In this document: in pieces, positions 1-8,909 of the stretch | Layout: every line of letters begins with the position of its first letter | Numbering within the stretch: position 1 is the first letter of the stretch | Assembly: GCA_016191465.1 (NCBI GenBank) | Contig: JACPOP010000016.1 | Coordinates: forward strand, 62,001 to 126,000 | DNA from: Chloroflexota bacterium | Lineage (GTDB): Bacteria > Chloroflexota > UBA6077 > CF-72 | Reading direction: 5' to 3' | Length of the DNA stretch: 64,000 nucleotides | Position numbers and translations under genes: made by a program | The notes under the pieces: generated by a model | Database searches by the model: none | Told to the model about the DNA's origin: nothing | What the model saw: the letters and a program-made list of their open reading frames with translations, nothing else

Positions 1-164
1 CGATTGTTTTCGATGGCTCCGCGGAGCAACTGTTCTGCAAGCCCGATCTGTTGAAAGCTGCTCAGCTCATCCAGCCTCCCGTGGTCCAGATGTCACTCGA
101 GGCGTGCGGGCGGCCCAGCCTGACGACCGCAGCATTCGTCGGGTCGCTGCTCGGGGACGGTTGA
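1..164 (+). CDS. ECF transporter ATPase (EcfA), C-terminal tail, partial
   Basis: The open frame starts at base 3, stops at 164 and gives the last 53 residues of a protein that begins outside the window. The tail (VFDGSAEQLFCKPDLL, then AAQLIQPPVVQ) matches the end of energy-coupling-factor ATPases, where a residue block after the ATPase core reads roughly 'DP-LL---GL-PP'. No Walker motif is inside the window, so the assignment rests on this tail and on the EcfT gene that begins 6 bases later. EcfA would hydrolyse ATP on the cytoplasmic side to drive vitamin or metal uptake through EcfT and an S-component. The S-component is not seen here. Confidence 0.7.
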   Translation, partial: IVFDGSAEQLFCKPDLLKAAQLIQPPVVQMSLEACGRPSLTTAAFVGSLLGDG

Positions 165-170
165 GCGGGC

Positions 171-953
171 ATGGCGGCGCGTGTCGACCTCGCCTACCGC
201 GAGGGTACCTCGTTCTTCCACCGGACGGACCCGATGAGCAAGCTCGTGTACGTGATCGCCGCGAGCGTCTTAATCATCAACAGCTTCAACCTGGTAAAGC
301 AGTTCTCGTTGCTGGCGATCAGTGCAGCGATCGCGCTTCTCCTGACTGGTCAGTCACCGCAGCGGTACTGGGCGGGCGTGAAACTCGTCTTGGCGTTGGC
401 CGTGTCGCTGGGCATCACAGGCGCGCTCTTGATTGACAAGCCGGGCCCTGTCGTCGTCGCCACCCCTTTGAGGAACTTCACGTATCGCGAGCTCACCGAT
501 GGCTTCACTATGGGGCTGCAGTTCGTGTCGCTCGCGTTCCTCGCGCTGTCATTTGTCTACACGACGCACCCACGTGATCTCTCCCAAGCGGTCAGCAAGT
601 GGGGGATGAGTTACCGCTACACACACGGCATGGTGCTCGCGCTCGTGTTCCTGCCCATCCTGCTCGCGGAAGCTGGCAACGTCGAGAAGGCGCACCGGAT
701 TCGGGACTTCGGTGCGACCATGAACCCGCTGCAACGGCGGCTCCAGTCGCTCCGTCATCTCATGGTGACCCTGGTCGCCAGGTCGCTCAGGCGAGCGGAA
801 ACACTGGCCTGCGCAATGGACGTGAAAGGGTTTGGGATGGCGCCACACCGGACCTACTTCAAGGAAGTCGAATGGTGGCGGCCGGGCCAGGTGTTTGCGG
901 TGCTGTCAGTGGGCGCGACGATCGCGTTCGCGCTGCTGTTCAACACTGGCTGA
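171..953 (+). CDS. ECF transporter transmembrane protein EcfT
   Basis: This is a 260-residue CbiQ/EcfT-family membrane scaffold that couples EcfA ATPases to a substrate-binding S-component. Hydrophobic segments lie near residues 23-60, 70-90, 112-130, 150-165 and 240-258. Two cytoplasmic coupling-helix motifs typical of the family are visible in altered form: AHRIRDFG near residue 175 and AMDVKGFG near 218 (usual form A--ARG). The N-terminal block with HRTDPMSKL is also typical. The ATG follows the EcfA stop by 6 bases, so the two genes are co-transcribed. The transported substrate cannot be told without the S-component. Confidence 0.88.
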   Translation: MAARVDLAYREGTSFFHRTDPMSKLVYVIAASVLIINSFNLVKQFSLLAISAAIALLLTGQSPQRYWAGVKLVLALAVSLGITGALLIDKPGPVVVATPLRNFTYRELTDGFTMGLQFVSLAFLALSFVYTTHPRDLSQAVSKWGMSYRYTHGMVLALVFLPILLAEAGNVEKAHRIRDFGATMNPLQRRLQSLRHLMVTLVARSLRRAETLACAMDVKGFGMAPHRTYFKEVEWWRPGQVFAVLSVGATIAFALLFNTG

Positions 954-1073
954 GCATCGGCCAGCGCGGAACACGCTCCGGAGCGGGCACGTGTCTGGAT
1001 TATCACGATGCGGCATCCTGACCCGCTGACGTTTTCGATCTGGAGAGTAAACGAGAAGGAGAGCACGACCACT

Positions 1074-1574
1074 ATGTACTATTTCGGCTACTGCACCTGG
1101 TTGAGCGATGCCGAGCTCCGCAAGTACATCCCGGAGGCGCGGTTCGTCACCAAGGCTACCGCGAAGAATCATCGTGTGGAGTTTCGCGCGGCGGGTGACC
1201 GGCGCGACCGTGGCTGGTGCCACCTGGCGAACAAGGACCGTGCGCTGGGACAGGAGACACAGGGCATCGTCTTTGACGTTGACGACGCGCACTTGCAAGA
1301 CACCTTTGAAGATTTCGACATTGTCTACCTGACAGTCCACGGTGCCGACGGGCGGGCGTACGACTGCTTCACGTACGTACTCAGCCACCCCGGCACACCG
1401 ATGCGGCCCCCCAATTTCTACTGGCGCCACGTGCCACATGGATTAGAAGAGCAGGACTTTCCGGCAGTTTACCGTGCGCGTGTCCTCGCAACCTACAACG
1501 AAGCAGCCGAATGCCCGGATGCCGATCGTCCCGCGCCGTCCGCCAAGCCGAGTCGGGAAGCGAGCACGCGCTGA
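1074..1574 (+). CDS. gamma-glutamylcyclotransferase-like protein
   Basis: A 166-residue protein beginning MYYFGYCTWLS, a variant of the YFAYGSN opening of the gamma-glutamylcyclotransferase/AIG2 fold, followed by a position like LxGYRxEF (AKNHRVEF). The later block DGRAYDCFTYVLSHP and the proline-rich stretch PMRPPNFYW match the family's second half. The start at 1074 is preferred to the in-frame ATG at 1008 because GAAGGAGAG lies 8-14 bases upstream and homology begins there. The family cleaves gamma-glutamyl amines or peptides, but the glycine-rich loop is degenerate (YCTW for YGSN), so activity is uncertain. Its stop overlaps an ATG at 1574 in the frame of the next gene. Confidence 0.65.
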   Translation: MYYFGYCTWLSDAELRKYIPEARFVTKATAKNHRVEFRAAGDRRDRGWCHLANKDRALGQETQGIVFDVDDAHLQDTFEDFDIVYLTVHGADGRAYDCFTYVLSHPGTPMRPPNFYWRHVPHGLEEQDFPAVYRARVLATYNEAAECPDADRPAPSAKPSREASTR

Positions 1575-1762
1575 TGCCTACCATTCCGATGGAGCGGTGG
1601 TCAGTGAGCCCTCCGCGGTCCGATGGGAACGGTCCGGTGGACGAGACGCGGCCGGTCCATTCTCCGGGGATAGGAGGCCTTGCCGTCATTCCGACCCGGC
1701 TCCCACGCGGCGACGGGGCGACCTGGGCGTCTGATCCCCGCCCGTCCCCTACCCTGCACCGT

Positions 1763-2464
1763 GTGGAACCCACCATTGGCACGGCACCACTGCGCCGGAA
1801 GGCGCAGGAGAACACCCGCGTGGTGGCCGATTCGGTGTACGCCCGCCTCCGAGCGGCCATCCTAAGCGCCGAATTGCGACCTAACCGACGCCTGGTTGAG
1901 GACGATCTGGCTGACTGGCTGAGGGTCAGCCGGACACCTGTCCGTGAGGCGCTTCTCCGCCTGGAGCAGGAAGGGCTTGTGGAGAGGGACCGAGGTTGGA
2001 TCGTCAGGGAGCGGAACCCCACGGAGACCCGCGCGCTCGTTGAGTGCCGCCTCGCCATCGAAGGCTACGCCGCACGACTGGCCGCGGCGCGGATTTCGCA
2101 GGCTTCTCTGGCGGAGCTCACGACTCTTGCGGACGCGATGGAGGAGTCTGGCCTCTCCCGCCTTGAGTTCAACCGTCTAAACGAGGAGTTCCACCGCCTG
2201 ATTACGCTTGCTGCAGACAACCCGATGCTGGCGAACCTCCACGCGCAGACCAAGATGAACTACTGGAACCTGAGCGTCCCGGTTGTCTTCACCCCTGATG
2301 TTGATCGACAGGTACACGAGCATCACCGTTCCCTCTTGGTGGCGCTGGCCGCCGGTGACGGCAGTACGGCCGAACAGATCGCCCGAAGGCATGTCCAGCT
2401 CACCATGGACATTGTCCTTGAAGCAGTGGGGCTACAGGTCGAGCGGCCCGCCCCACCTGGTTAG
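1763..2464 (+). CDS. GntR-family transcriptional regulator (FadR/FCD type)
   Basis: The N-terminal winged helix is clear: VYARLRAAILSAEL, then the recognition helix VSRTPVREALLRLEQEGLV. A helical FCD ligand domain follows, with LNEEFHRLI and HEHHRSLLVALAAGD carrying the histidines that usually bind metal or a carboxylate ligand. The frame is open from 1511. I place the start at GTG 1763 because upstream residues are low-complexity and unlike the family; ATG 1574, overlapping the preceding stop as TGATG, is a real alternative. Such regulators respond to small organic acids or acyl-CoA. The target is unknown, and autoregulation would be usual. Confidence 0.85.
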   Translation: MEPTIGTAPLRRKAQENTRVVADSVYARLRAAILSAELRPNRRLVEDDLADWLRVSRTPVREALLRLEQEGLVERDRGWIVRERNPTETRALVECRLAIEGYAARLAAARISQASLAELTTLADAMEESGLSRLEFNRLNEEFHRLITLAADNPMLANLHAQTKMNYWNLSVPVVFTPDVDRQVHEHHRSLLVALAAGDGSTAEQIARRHVQLTMDIVLEAVGLQVERPAPPG

Positions 2465-2585
2465 GCTGCGCGGGTATGCCAATGGAAGGGCGATCTGACT
2501 TCGGCCGGCCTTCACGCGACGCTTGTGGGAATAAAATACGGACGGGCTCGGTGGGGGCCCATCGAGCGGACAACCCGCGTCCACT

Positions 2586-2924
2586 TTGATTTTTCGCGTT
2601 CCGTACTCCCACCTGTTTCGGGGCCTGCGGTTGCAAGCCATGCTCGATCGGCTTGAAGCCCCTTCTGCTCCGCACGGCCAACTTGCGGACCTCGGAGATT
2701 GCCTACTGCAATTCTCCGATGGCACGTTCACGGTTGCCCGGCTCGTGGAGGGATCCCAAGGACACCCCACGCTCGCCGTGGAAGGCTATCGGACTGGAAG
2801 TGGAACGCATCTGGCCAGTCGCACCTGGAAGGCGAGCGTGTCCATGGAATCTCATAGAGGCATCGAAATCCGCCTTGGTGACCCCATCCCGCTTGGACTC
2901 TTGGCCGTGGTCCCAATTGCCTAG
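2586..2924 (+). CDS. hypothetical small protein
   Basis: This is the only open frame in the 900-base space between the GntR gene and serC that reads like protein (112 residues). The middle part (FSDGTFTVARLVEG, then AVEGYRTGSGTHLASRTW) has a beta-strand-like alternation and no low-complexity runs. A second possible start is ATG 2640. No convincing ribosome binding site precedes either start, and third-position GC is visibly lower than in neighbouring genes. I do not recognise a family. It may be a real orphan gene or a decayed one. Confidence 0.3.
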   Translation: MIFRVPYSHLFRGLRLQAMLDRLEAPSAPHGQLADLGDCLLQFSDGTFTVARLVEGSQGHPTLAVEGYRTGSGTHLASRTWKASVSMESHRGIEIRLGDPIPLGLLAVVPIA

Positions 2925-3362
2925 ATGCTTCCAGCTACACGGTGCGGCATGTGCAGTGGCCGCCGCAGTGCCTCTGACAAGTTGCGCCGTGCCCGCACCG
3001 GGACACGCGCGATGCCGGGGCCATTCCTGGGAAGCATTTAGGTGGGCGCGGTGCAGACGTTGCCGATGGAGTATCGCGCAGGCCCCGCACGCCGGGCACT
3101 ATCCGCGCCCGGCCACGCTCGCGCGACAACCGGCCCGATTGGACCGGCAGAGCCCGCTCCAGCGGGCATGGAGTGTGCATATCACGATGTATACCCTGAC
3201 TCCATTACCCACGCCTACCCTGGCGAAGTCCGTCACCCCTCCCCCACCTCGGGCTTCGCTGTTTCGCAACGGCCGACGCGTCCCCCCCCCGCGACGGCCG
3301 TTGCTATGCTGGGGTTGTGGAGCCCGGTTGAAGCGGGCCCGCGGGTGGAGGGATGCCAACCG
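2925..3362. other. intergenic region before serC
   Basis: About 440 bases with no supportable gene. The frame of serC stays open back to 3042, but the extra residues are proline- and arginine-rich and unlike SerC. A weak sigma-70-like minus-10 (TATGCT near 3305-3310) sits about 55 bases before the serC start. No good minus-35 is visible. Confidence 0.4.
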
Positions 3363-4496
3363 ATGATGGGAGCCGCGATGGCCCACGACGCTCCGCTGGC
3401 GCCACAGACGCTGGCCGAGGACCGCCTCTACAACTTCGCGGCGGGGCCAGCGATGTTACCGGCGGAGGTGCTCGAAGCCTCCGCCCGAGCGCTGGTGGAC
3501 TACCGCGGCATGGGCATCGGCGTGGCCGAGCTGAGCCACCGCGGCCCCGAGTTCGACGCCATCCTGGACGAGGCGATCGAGCGTTGCAAGAGCCTGTGCG
3601 GCATCCCGGGCAACCCCGATTACGACGTCCTCTTCCTCCAGGGTGGCGCAACCCAGCTCTTCACCACGATCCCTATGAACTTCCTGCAGGGGTCGGCGGA
3701 CTACCTGGAGACGGGCGAGTGGGCGAAGAAGGCCATCGAGGCCGCTCGGCCCTACGGCACCGCCAACGTCGTGGGATCGAGCGCGGTAACCGGCTATGAC
3801 CGCGTTCCCGACGGCTGGACGGCGACGCCAGACGCCAGCTACCTGTACGTGTGTACCAACGAGACGATTAACGGCACGCGGATCGGGCACCTGCCGCACC
3901 ACCCCACGCTCGTGGCAGACGTCTCGTCCGAGTTCATGGCGCGGCCGATTGACGCGCGCCAGTTCGCATTGATCTTTGGCGGCGCCCAGAAGAACCTGGG
4001 GCCCGCGGGGGTGGTCGTGGCGATCGTGCGGCGCGACCTGTACGCGCGCATTCCGAAAGACGTCCCGCCGATCTTCAGCTTCGCCGCCCACGCAAAGGCG
4101 AAGTCGTGCCTGAACACGCCGCCCACGTTCGCCATCTACATGCTGCTCGAAACGTTCCGCTGGATCGAGCGCCAGGGCGGCCTGGCCAGCGTGGAAGCGC
4201 GCAACGAGCGCAAGGCCACGCTCATCTACGACGTCCTCGACGAGCAGTCGGACTTCTATCGGGCTACCGTCCACGACCGGCCGGAAAACCGCAGCCGCAT
4301 GAACGTCACGTTCCACCTGCCCACCCAAGAGTTGACCGGCCGCTTCCTGGCGGAAGCCGAAGCCCGGGGCATGGTTGGGCTGCAGGGCTACCGGACCGTG
4401 GGCGGCGTCCGCGCGAGCATCTACAACGCCATGCCAGAAGCCGGCTGTGCGCTCCTCGCGGAGCACATGCGCGACTTTGCCGAGATCAACGGCTGA
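3363..4496 (+). CDS. serC: phosphoserine aminotransferase
   Basis: A 377-residue class V aminotransferase that converts 3-phosphohydroxypyruvate and glutamate to phosphoserine in serine biosynthesis; the same fold also serves pyridoxal phosphate synthesis. The opening YNFAAGPAMLPAEVLE, the block LFLQGGATQLF and the PLP lysine K210 in FGGAQKNLGPAG identify SerC. The C-terminal RMNVTFHLP and GYRTVGGVRASIYNAMP are standard substrate-binding elements. The start at 3363 is chosen because GGTGGAGGGA lies about 10 bases upstream and the length then fits the family. It is monocistronic, with the next gene more than 450 bases away. Confidence 0.95.
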   Translation: MMGAAMAHDAPLAPQTLAEDRLYNFAAGPAMLPAEVLEASARALVDYRGMGIGVAELSHRGPEFDAILDEAIERCKSLCGIPGNPDYDVLFLQGGATQLFTTIPMNFLQGSADYLETGEWAKKAIEAARPYGTANVVGSSAVTGYDRVPDGWTATPDASYLYVCTNETINGTRIGHLPHHPTLVADVSSEFMARPIDARQFALIFGGAQKNLGPAGVVVAIVRRDLYARIPKDVPPIFSFAAHAKAKSCLNTPPTFAIYMLLETFRWIERQGGLASVEARNERKATLIYDVLDEQSDFYRATVHDRPENRSRMNVTFHLPTQELTGRFLAEAEARGMVGLQGYRTVGGVRASIYNAMPEAGCALLAEHMRDFAEING

Positions 4497-4959
4497 GTCC
4501 GCCTCGCGCGCTGTTCTTCCTATGCGGCGCCTCACCACGCTTCGGTTCGACCCCCATGACCCACTCGTCGTGCAAGAGGCATCGGAAAGGGCAGCGCGCA
4601 GGCCACGGCGCGGCGGACCCGCTCGGCTGCTGACGTCAAGGCTGATCACGAGATCGCCAGTCTGGCCGCGCTGCCTGCCTTCCTCGGCCAGCGCTAAGCA
4701 CGTCGTGGCTCCGCGCTGAGACCTACTCGGCACCTGCCCGCGGCTCCGTAGAGCCAAGCCGATCCCGTGTGCACGTGCTCAGCTCGGGTATGTACTCCTG
4801 ACGAAGCGTCGGCGAACCCGGTCCCTCCGGTGCGCCCATCTGGTCACTGGGTCCGTCTCGGCCAAGTCTCCATCGCCAGGGGGCTTTCTTTCTGACGCGG
4901 GATACGATACATATCGCGCCTGTGACACCCTGTCCGGAGCACCACGTGAGACGGAGACC
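4497..4959. other. intergenic region between serC and the sigma-factor gene
   Basis: About 460 bases with no supportable gene. It probably holds the end of serC transcription and the sigma-gene promoter. AT-richer sequence near 4901-4918 (GATACGATACATATCG) could contain a minus-10. A degenerate single copy of a palindrome seen elsewhere (AAGCACGTCGTG, 4696-4707) is also present. Confidence 0.35.
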
Positions 4960-5589
4960 GTGAGGGCCTCGGAAAGCGACCTTCCTTCTCCCGCCAGCCC
5001 ACGCCCGGCTTCCAACGTGTGGTACGTGCAAGACCTGGTGCGACGGGCGAACGAGGACCGCGATGCGCAGGCGTTCACGGAGCTGTACGAGCGGTACGCG
5101 CCGCGGATTTACGCCTACCTGTTCCAACACGTCCATGGGCGTACCCAGGAGGCCGAGGACCTGACGGCCGAGGTGTTCGTGAAGGTGTACGAGCGGCTGA
5201 ACGCGTACCAGTTCCGCGGCGTCCCCTTCTCCGCCTGGCTATTCCGGGTGGCGCGCAACCACCTGATCGACCACGTCCGGCGGCAGGGGCCGCGGCAGGC
5301 AGCGGCGCCTATCGAGGCCGCGGAGAACCTGCCCGAGCCCGGCTCCGGTGCCACGCTCGACCGCCGGCTGGTCGCAGCTGGAATCGAAGGCGCGATGCGC
5401 CACCTCACGGAGGAGCAGCGCCGCGTCATCCTGCTGCGCTTCGTCGATGGCCTTAGCACGGCGGAAGCCGCGCGGGTGGTCGGCAAGAGCGAGGAGGCCG
5501 CCAAGAAGCTCCAGGCGCGTGGACTGGCTGCCCTCAAACGCACGATGGACTGCCCCAGCGGTTGCTGGCGGGCCGTCGACGCGGGCTGA
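4960..5589 (+). CDS. ECF-type sigma-70 family RNA polymerase sigma factor
   Basis: A 209-residue extracytoplasmic-function sigma factor. Region 2 runs through FTELYERYAPRIYAYL, AEDLTAEVFVKVYERL and the minus-10-recognising FSAWLFRVARNHLIDHVRR. Region 4 is LTEEQRRVILLRFVDGLSTAEAARVVGKSEEAAKKLQARGL, seen as a helix-turn-helix for the minus-35. GTG 4960 gives a short nonconserved head; homology starts near residue 20. No anti-sigma gene follows, since the next gene is on the opposite strand, so control of this sigma is not apparent from the locus. The C-terminal PSGCWRAVDAG tail is short and has no extra domain. Confidence 0.9.
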   Translation: MRASESDLPSPASPRPASNVWYVQDLVRRANEDRDAQAFTELYERYAPRIYAYLFQHVHGRTQEAEDLTAEVFVKVYERLNAYQFRGVPFSAWLFRVARNHLIDHVRRQGPRQAAAPIEAAENLPEPGSGATLDRRLVAAGIEGAMRHLTEEQRRVILLRFVDGLSTAEAARVVGKSEEAAKKLQARGLAALKRTMDCPSGCWRAVDAG

Positions 5590-5666
5590 CAATCCTTCAA
5601 GCGCCCTGTCCTCGTTTTGCCGTCTTCCGAAGGAACAACGCCGAGCGTACGCGCGGCCCAGCGCGC

Positions 5667-6893
5667 TCAGTAGCGGCCGGTGAGAGAGCCGGGTGGGGCG
5701 GTGCGGGGGCCATAGGGAGCGCGTTCGAGCCACTCCCCGAAGCGGCGCAGGCGCGGGGCGAGGGTGGCGGCCATGCGCTGCTGGGCACGCACGGGCGGCG
5801 AGGGCCGCAGGTGCGTCAGGGCGGCGCCAGCCGCATCACGGTTAAACCGCGCCGCGGCCACCCGCAGCGCCGAGAACTCCTCGACGGCCCCTTTTGCCCG
5901 GAGCGGATTGGTCGCCGAGAGGCCCACGTGGACCGCCGCCGCTGCTGCTTCAGCGTCGGCCACGCCGGAGTTCATGCCGCGGGCGCCAAAGGGGGCGAAC
6001 AGGTGGGCCGCCTCACCAACCAGCAGGACCCGGTCATGGTCGTCGGTGAACCGGCTGGCGACCAGTTGGAGGAACTGGTAGCTGGAGACCCACTTGATGC
6101 GGTCGGCGTACCGGGCGTCGATCACCCGCGGCAGCCAGCGTCGGACACCATCTTCGCTCTCGAACTCCTCCAGCACGTCGTGCTCATGCAGCTGGAGGTC
6201 GATCCGCCAGCCGCCCTTGAACGGCACCAGCAGCACGTTGCGCCCCTCCACCTCGGGGTGCTCGTAGTGGAAGACCCGCTCCACGGGCAGCGGATCAGCC
6301 GGATCCTCAGCGACGTCGACCACGATGTACCGGCCCGGCGCACGGCTGCCCTCCATGCCGATGCCCAGGGATTGCCGAACGCTGGAGCGGGCGCCATCGG
6401 CGGCCACCACGTACGGCGCCGTCCAGGTCGCACCCGCGGCGGTGGCGAGCTCGACACCTGACTCGTCGGTACGCACGGCCGAGACGGCCGAGTCCCAGAC
6501 CAGCTCCACCCCGGCGCGCTTGCAGGCCTCCAGCAGGTAGCGCTCGGTTTCGACCTGGGGCAGGCTGGTGAACTGCGGCACTGCCCCGGGACGGGTAGGC
6601 GGATAGGTCTTGGCGTAGACCTCCTTGCCGCGATAGAGGGTGCGTTTCGTCTGCCAGACCAGCCCGTGCTCTACGAGGGTCGCGCTGAGCCCCGGACTGA
6701 ATTGCTCCAGGAGCCGCAGCGTCTCCTTGTGGACGAAGATGGCGCGGCTGCCGGGGCGGGGGCGGTTATTCGGCCCAACCTCAAGAAGGGTCACGCTCCG
6801 CCCGAGGGAGGCGAGGGCCAGCGCGGCCGTCAGCCCCACCGGCCCGGCACCGACGACGATCGTTTCACGCTCAGCGTTCCCAGCAGGAGCCAC
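5667..6893 (-). CDS. FAD-dependent monooxygenase (PheA/TfdB-like flavoprotein hydroxylase)
   Basis: A 408-residue group A flavoprotein monooxygenase. The N-terminal dinucleotide fold (IVVGAGPVGLTAALALASLG ending in E) binds FAD, VVAADGARSSVRQSLGI is the DG motif, and RVLLVGEAAHLFAPFGARGMN is the second FAD motif. That motif normally begins GD; here it is GE, a conservative change. The family hydroxylates aromatic substrates using NAD(P)H and oxygen, but the substrate here is unknown. GTG 6893 is chosen as the start because GGGAGG lies 6 bases upstream; the frame is open to 6938. It is convergent with the sigma gene and apparently monocistronic. Confidence 0.85.
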   Translation of the reverse strand: MAPAGNAERETIVVGAGPVGLTAALALASLGRSVTLLEVGPNNRPRPGSRAIFVHKETLRLLEQFSPGLSATLVEHGLVWQTKRTLYRGKEVYAKTYPPTRPGAVPQFTSLPQVETERYLLEACKRAGVELVWDSAVSAVRTDESGVELATAAGATWTAPYVVAADGARSSVRQSLGIGMEGSRAPGRYIVVDVAEDPADPLPVERVFHYEHPEVEGRNVLLVPFKGGWRIDLQLHEHDVLEEFESEDGVRRWLPRVIDARYADRIKWVSSYQFLQLVASRFTDDHDRVLLVGEAAHLFAPFGARGMNSGVADAEAAAAAVHVGLSATNPLRAKGAVEEFSALRVAAARFNRDAAGAALTHLRPSPPVRAQQRMAATLAPRLRRFGEWLERAPYGPRTAPPGSLTGRY

Positions 6894-7184
6894 GGGAAAC
6901 CTCCCAACGCCGCCTGGCGCTGAATCTCGCACGCCCACTTTCGCTCAAGCTCGATCGTGCGATAGAGAGAGTAGAAGTGCCGCACGGGTCGCTGCAACTG
7001 TCCATTCCCGGAAGAATCCTCGGGATGTGCCCGGGGCCAGGAGCGAGTTCCAGGTCACCGCCTCTCGACTGCCGGCTCGCCGGGGGCATCATCGGCGGTC
7101 CTGGCGCTGAAAGGCACAGTACGTGGCGGATTCCCTCACTTTTCGTTGGGAGGGTGCCCGCCATAGCCTGAACGTGGCGCTCCC
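6894..7184. other. upstream region of the monooxygenase
   Basis: About 290 bases without a recognisable gene. It should carry the monooxygenase promoter on the minus strand. I see no clear sigma-70 boxes. The minus frame is open across it, but the predicted residues are Arg/Ser/Pro-rich and look like a GC artefact. Confidence 0.3.
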
Positions 7185-7367
7185 TTGCGGATCGCGGAGA
7201 GGCACGATGGTCTGCCGCACTGGCCTTGCTACACACCCGGAGCCCCCTGGACGATACTGTTCGATGCGCAGCCGCACGTAGTCCCAGATCCATGGCCCAC
7301 CGAGCGGCAAGCCTGGGAGCGTGCGCCCGACGCACGCATCGGGGTGATTGACGAGTGGGTCGTTTGA
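7185..7367 (+). pseudogene. carboxylesterase (type B) C-terminal remnant
   Basis: Sixty codons ending at 7367 resemble the extreme C-terminus of para-nitrobenzyl-esterase-type carboxylesterases: GLPHWPCYTP, then ILFDAQPHVVPDPWPTERQAWE, where the family has 'LP-WP-Y-----TM-FD----VV-DP---ER--W'. The catalytic Ser, Glu and His regions are absent, and nothing upstream continues the similarity in any frame I read. This is therefore a leftover of a deleted gene rather than a functional protein. The call is inference from motif shape. Confidence 0.45.
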
Positions 7368-7440
7368 CACGCTGTGCGGCATTCCGGGGGTACCCACCCC
7401 CTCGCCCCCTCCCGTGCGCGGAAGGGGGAAATTTTCTTCC

Positions 7441-7467
7441 CGGAGGGGGCGCGGCGCGCCCCCTCCG
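7441..7467. repeat. 13-bp-arm perfect GC palindrome
   Basis: CGGAGGGGGCGCG (7441-7453) is followed by one base and its exact complement. It lies about 50 bases past the stop of the minus-strand PrpD gene, so it could end that transcript, although no T-run follows directly. It may also be a REP-like dispersed element; the surrounding bases (7388-7440) are rich in CCCCTC and GGGGG tracts. Confidence 0.5.
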
Positions 7468-7514
7468 ACTCCCTGCGCTCCGGTCGAATAGCCCAATGCA
7501 AGGCAGTCGGCCCA

Positions 7515-8909
7515 CTAGGTCCCGCCGATGCGCGGCAGCGCCAGGTCAAAAAAGGTGTCCAGACCGGGCTGATGCTCCAGATCCAGGATCCAGGCAAACA
7601 GCGCGGTGGCCCCGTCGGAGCCCAGGTACGGCAGCACCAGGCCGTCGAACTTGGCGCGCAGCTCGGCCTCGGAGAGCGGGTTCTCGGGCTCGCCACGGGG
7701 GATGGGCACAAGCTCGGAGAATGATTGGCCGGACTGGGTGGTGATGGTCACCCGTCCAGCCACCTGGGATGGGAAGAGGGCCTCGACATCGGCATCGTGG
7801 ACCGAGTGAATGCGGGACATCAGCGCACGGATCGTGGGGTCGCAGAGTTCCGTGGCGTAGTCGGACCAGCCCAGACGGCCGTGCCGGAGCCCGACGGCGA
7901 CGCCGAATGGCGCTGAGAACTGCGCCTCTATGACGCTGGTCGGCTGCTGCTTCCGGTCCTCGGGCCATCCGACCAGATCCAGGCTCTGCCGACACAGGCC
8001 GACGGTCGCACTGGCGATTTCGGCCGAGGGCACCTGATGCCGAACGTAGAGGGCAAGCGCCGCGTCCACGGCAGCGTGCATCCCGCGGCACGCCGGGTAC
8101 GGCTTGAACCCGATGCGGGCAATCTCCCACTGCTGGCCGAGATCCTGGACGGTTCGCTCCGGCCGGGCCTCGTTCGAATACAGGCGATAGAACCCGCTAG
8201 CGCCCTCCAGGGCCTCGCTAGCACCGGTGAACCCGGCCTGGGCGAGCGCCGCTGCCGTGAGGCCGCAAGCCGCGGCATGGCCGACCTGGAACCGCTTGGT
8301 CCACGCGCCATTGACGTGGAACTGGCCGGAGCCGGAGGTCTCGCTCAAGGCGGTTCCGAACGCGTGCTCTACCTGAGTCGCGGAGAGGCCCAGCACCCGA
8401 GCGGCGGCTGCCGTTGCGCCGAAGGCCCCGCAGGTGGGCGTGGCGTAGAACCCTTTGCCGTAGTGGCTGCCAGGGCCGAGCGCCACGCCGATGCGGCACA
8501 TCACCTCGACGCCGACGACGATCCCCGCCAGGAGCTCGCGGCCGCTGGCGCCAGCGACCTGCGCCGCGACGAGCGCCGCGGGGATAACCGGTGCGCTTGG
8601 GTGGTGCAGGGCGGCCACGTGCGTATCGTCGAAGTCGATGCTGTGCGCCATGGCGCCGGTCAGCAACGCCGCTGCCGGGGCCGCGTAGCCGGCGGGATCA
8701 CCGATGCAGCGAAAGCGCCCGCGGTCCAGCTCCAGCGCGCGCAGCGCCCCGACGAGGGACGGCGTCGATTCGCTCTCCTGGCGCGTTAGCAGCGCGATGC
8801 CGGTGATGTCGGCGAGGAGCAGCTTCGCCTTGGCCACCACCGAGGCGGGGACAGCATCCAGCGACAGGCCGGCCGCCCACGCCGCGACCTGGGCGGTGAC
8901 ATCCTGCAT
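7515..8909 (-). CDS. MmgE/PrpD family protein
   Basis: A 464-residue member of the 2-methylcitrate dehydratase/cis-aconitate decarboxylase fold. Diagnostic stretches are GAMAHSIDFDDTH near residue 90, HPSAPVIPAALVAAQ, the segment YGKGFYATPTCGAFGATAAAARVLGL, and FKPYPACRGMHAAVDAAL. The family eliminates water or CO2 from tricarboxylate-like acids, but most members found outside the prp operon have unknown substrates, as here. Its ATG shares one base with the stop of the upstream CapA-family gene (TGATG), so the two are translationally coupled and probably act on the same substrate. Confidence 0.9.
   Translation of the reverse strand: MQDVTAQVAAWAAGLSLDAVPASVVAKAKLLLADITGIALLTRQESESTPSLVGALRALELDRGRFRCIGDPAGYAAPAAALLTGAMAHSIDFDDTHVAALHHPSAPVIPAALVAAQVAGASGRELLAGIVVGVEVMCRIGVALGPGSHYGKGFYATPTCGAFGATAAAARVLGLSATQVEHAFGTALSETSGSGQFHVNGAWTKRFQVGHAAACGLTAAALAQAGFTGASEALEGASGFYRLYSNEARPERTVQDLGQQWEIARIGFKPYPACRGMHAAVDAALALYVRHQVPSAEIASATVGLCRQSLDLVGWPEDRKQQPTSVIEAQFSAPFGVAVGLRHGRLGWSDYATELCDPTIRALMSRIHSVHDADVEALFPSQVAGRVTITTQSGQSFSELVPIPRGEPENPLSEAELRAKFDGLVLPYLGSDGATALFAWILDLEHQPGLDTFFDLALPRIGGT

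Noticed and set aside
4535-4560. tRNA T-arm-like sequence GGTTCGACCCC
   Set aside because: No acceptor, D or anticodon arm can be formed around it.
4694-4710. Third copy of the AAGCAC palindrome after serC
   Set aside because: Only the left part matches (TAAGCACGTCGTGG); the palindrome and the GATCTTC tail are lost, so chance is likely.
3456-4757. 433-residue open frame on the minus strand opposite serC
   Set aside because: It lies antisense to a clear serC; composition is Arg/Val/Asp-rich as expected of a high-GC shadow frame.
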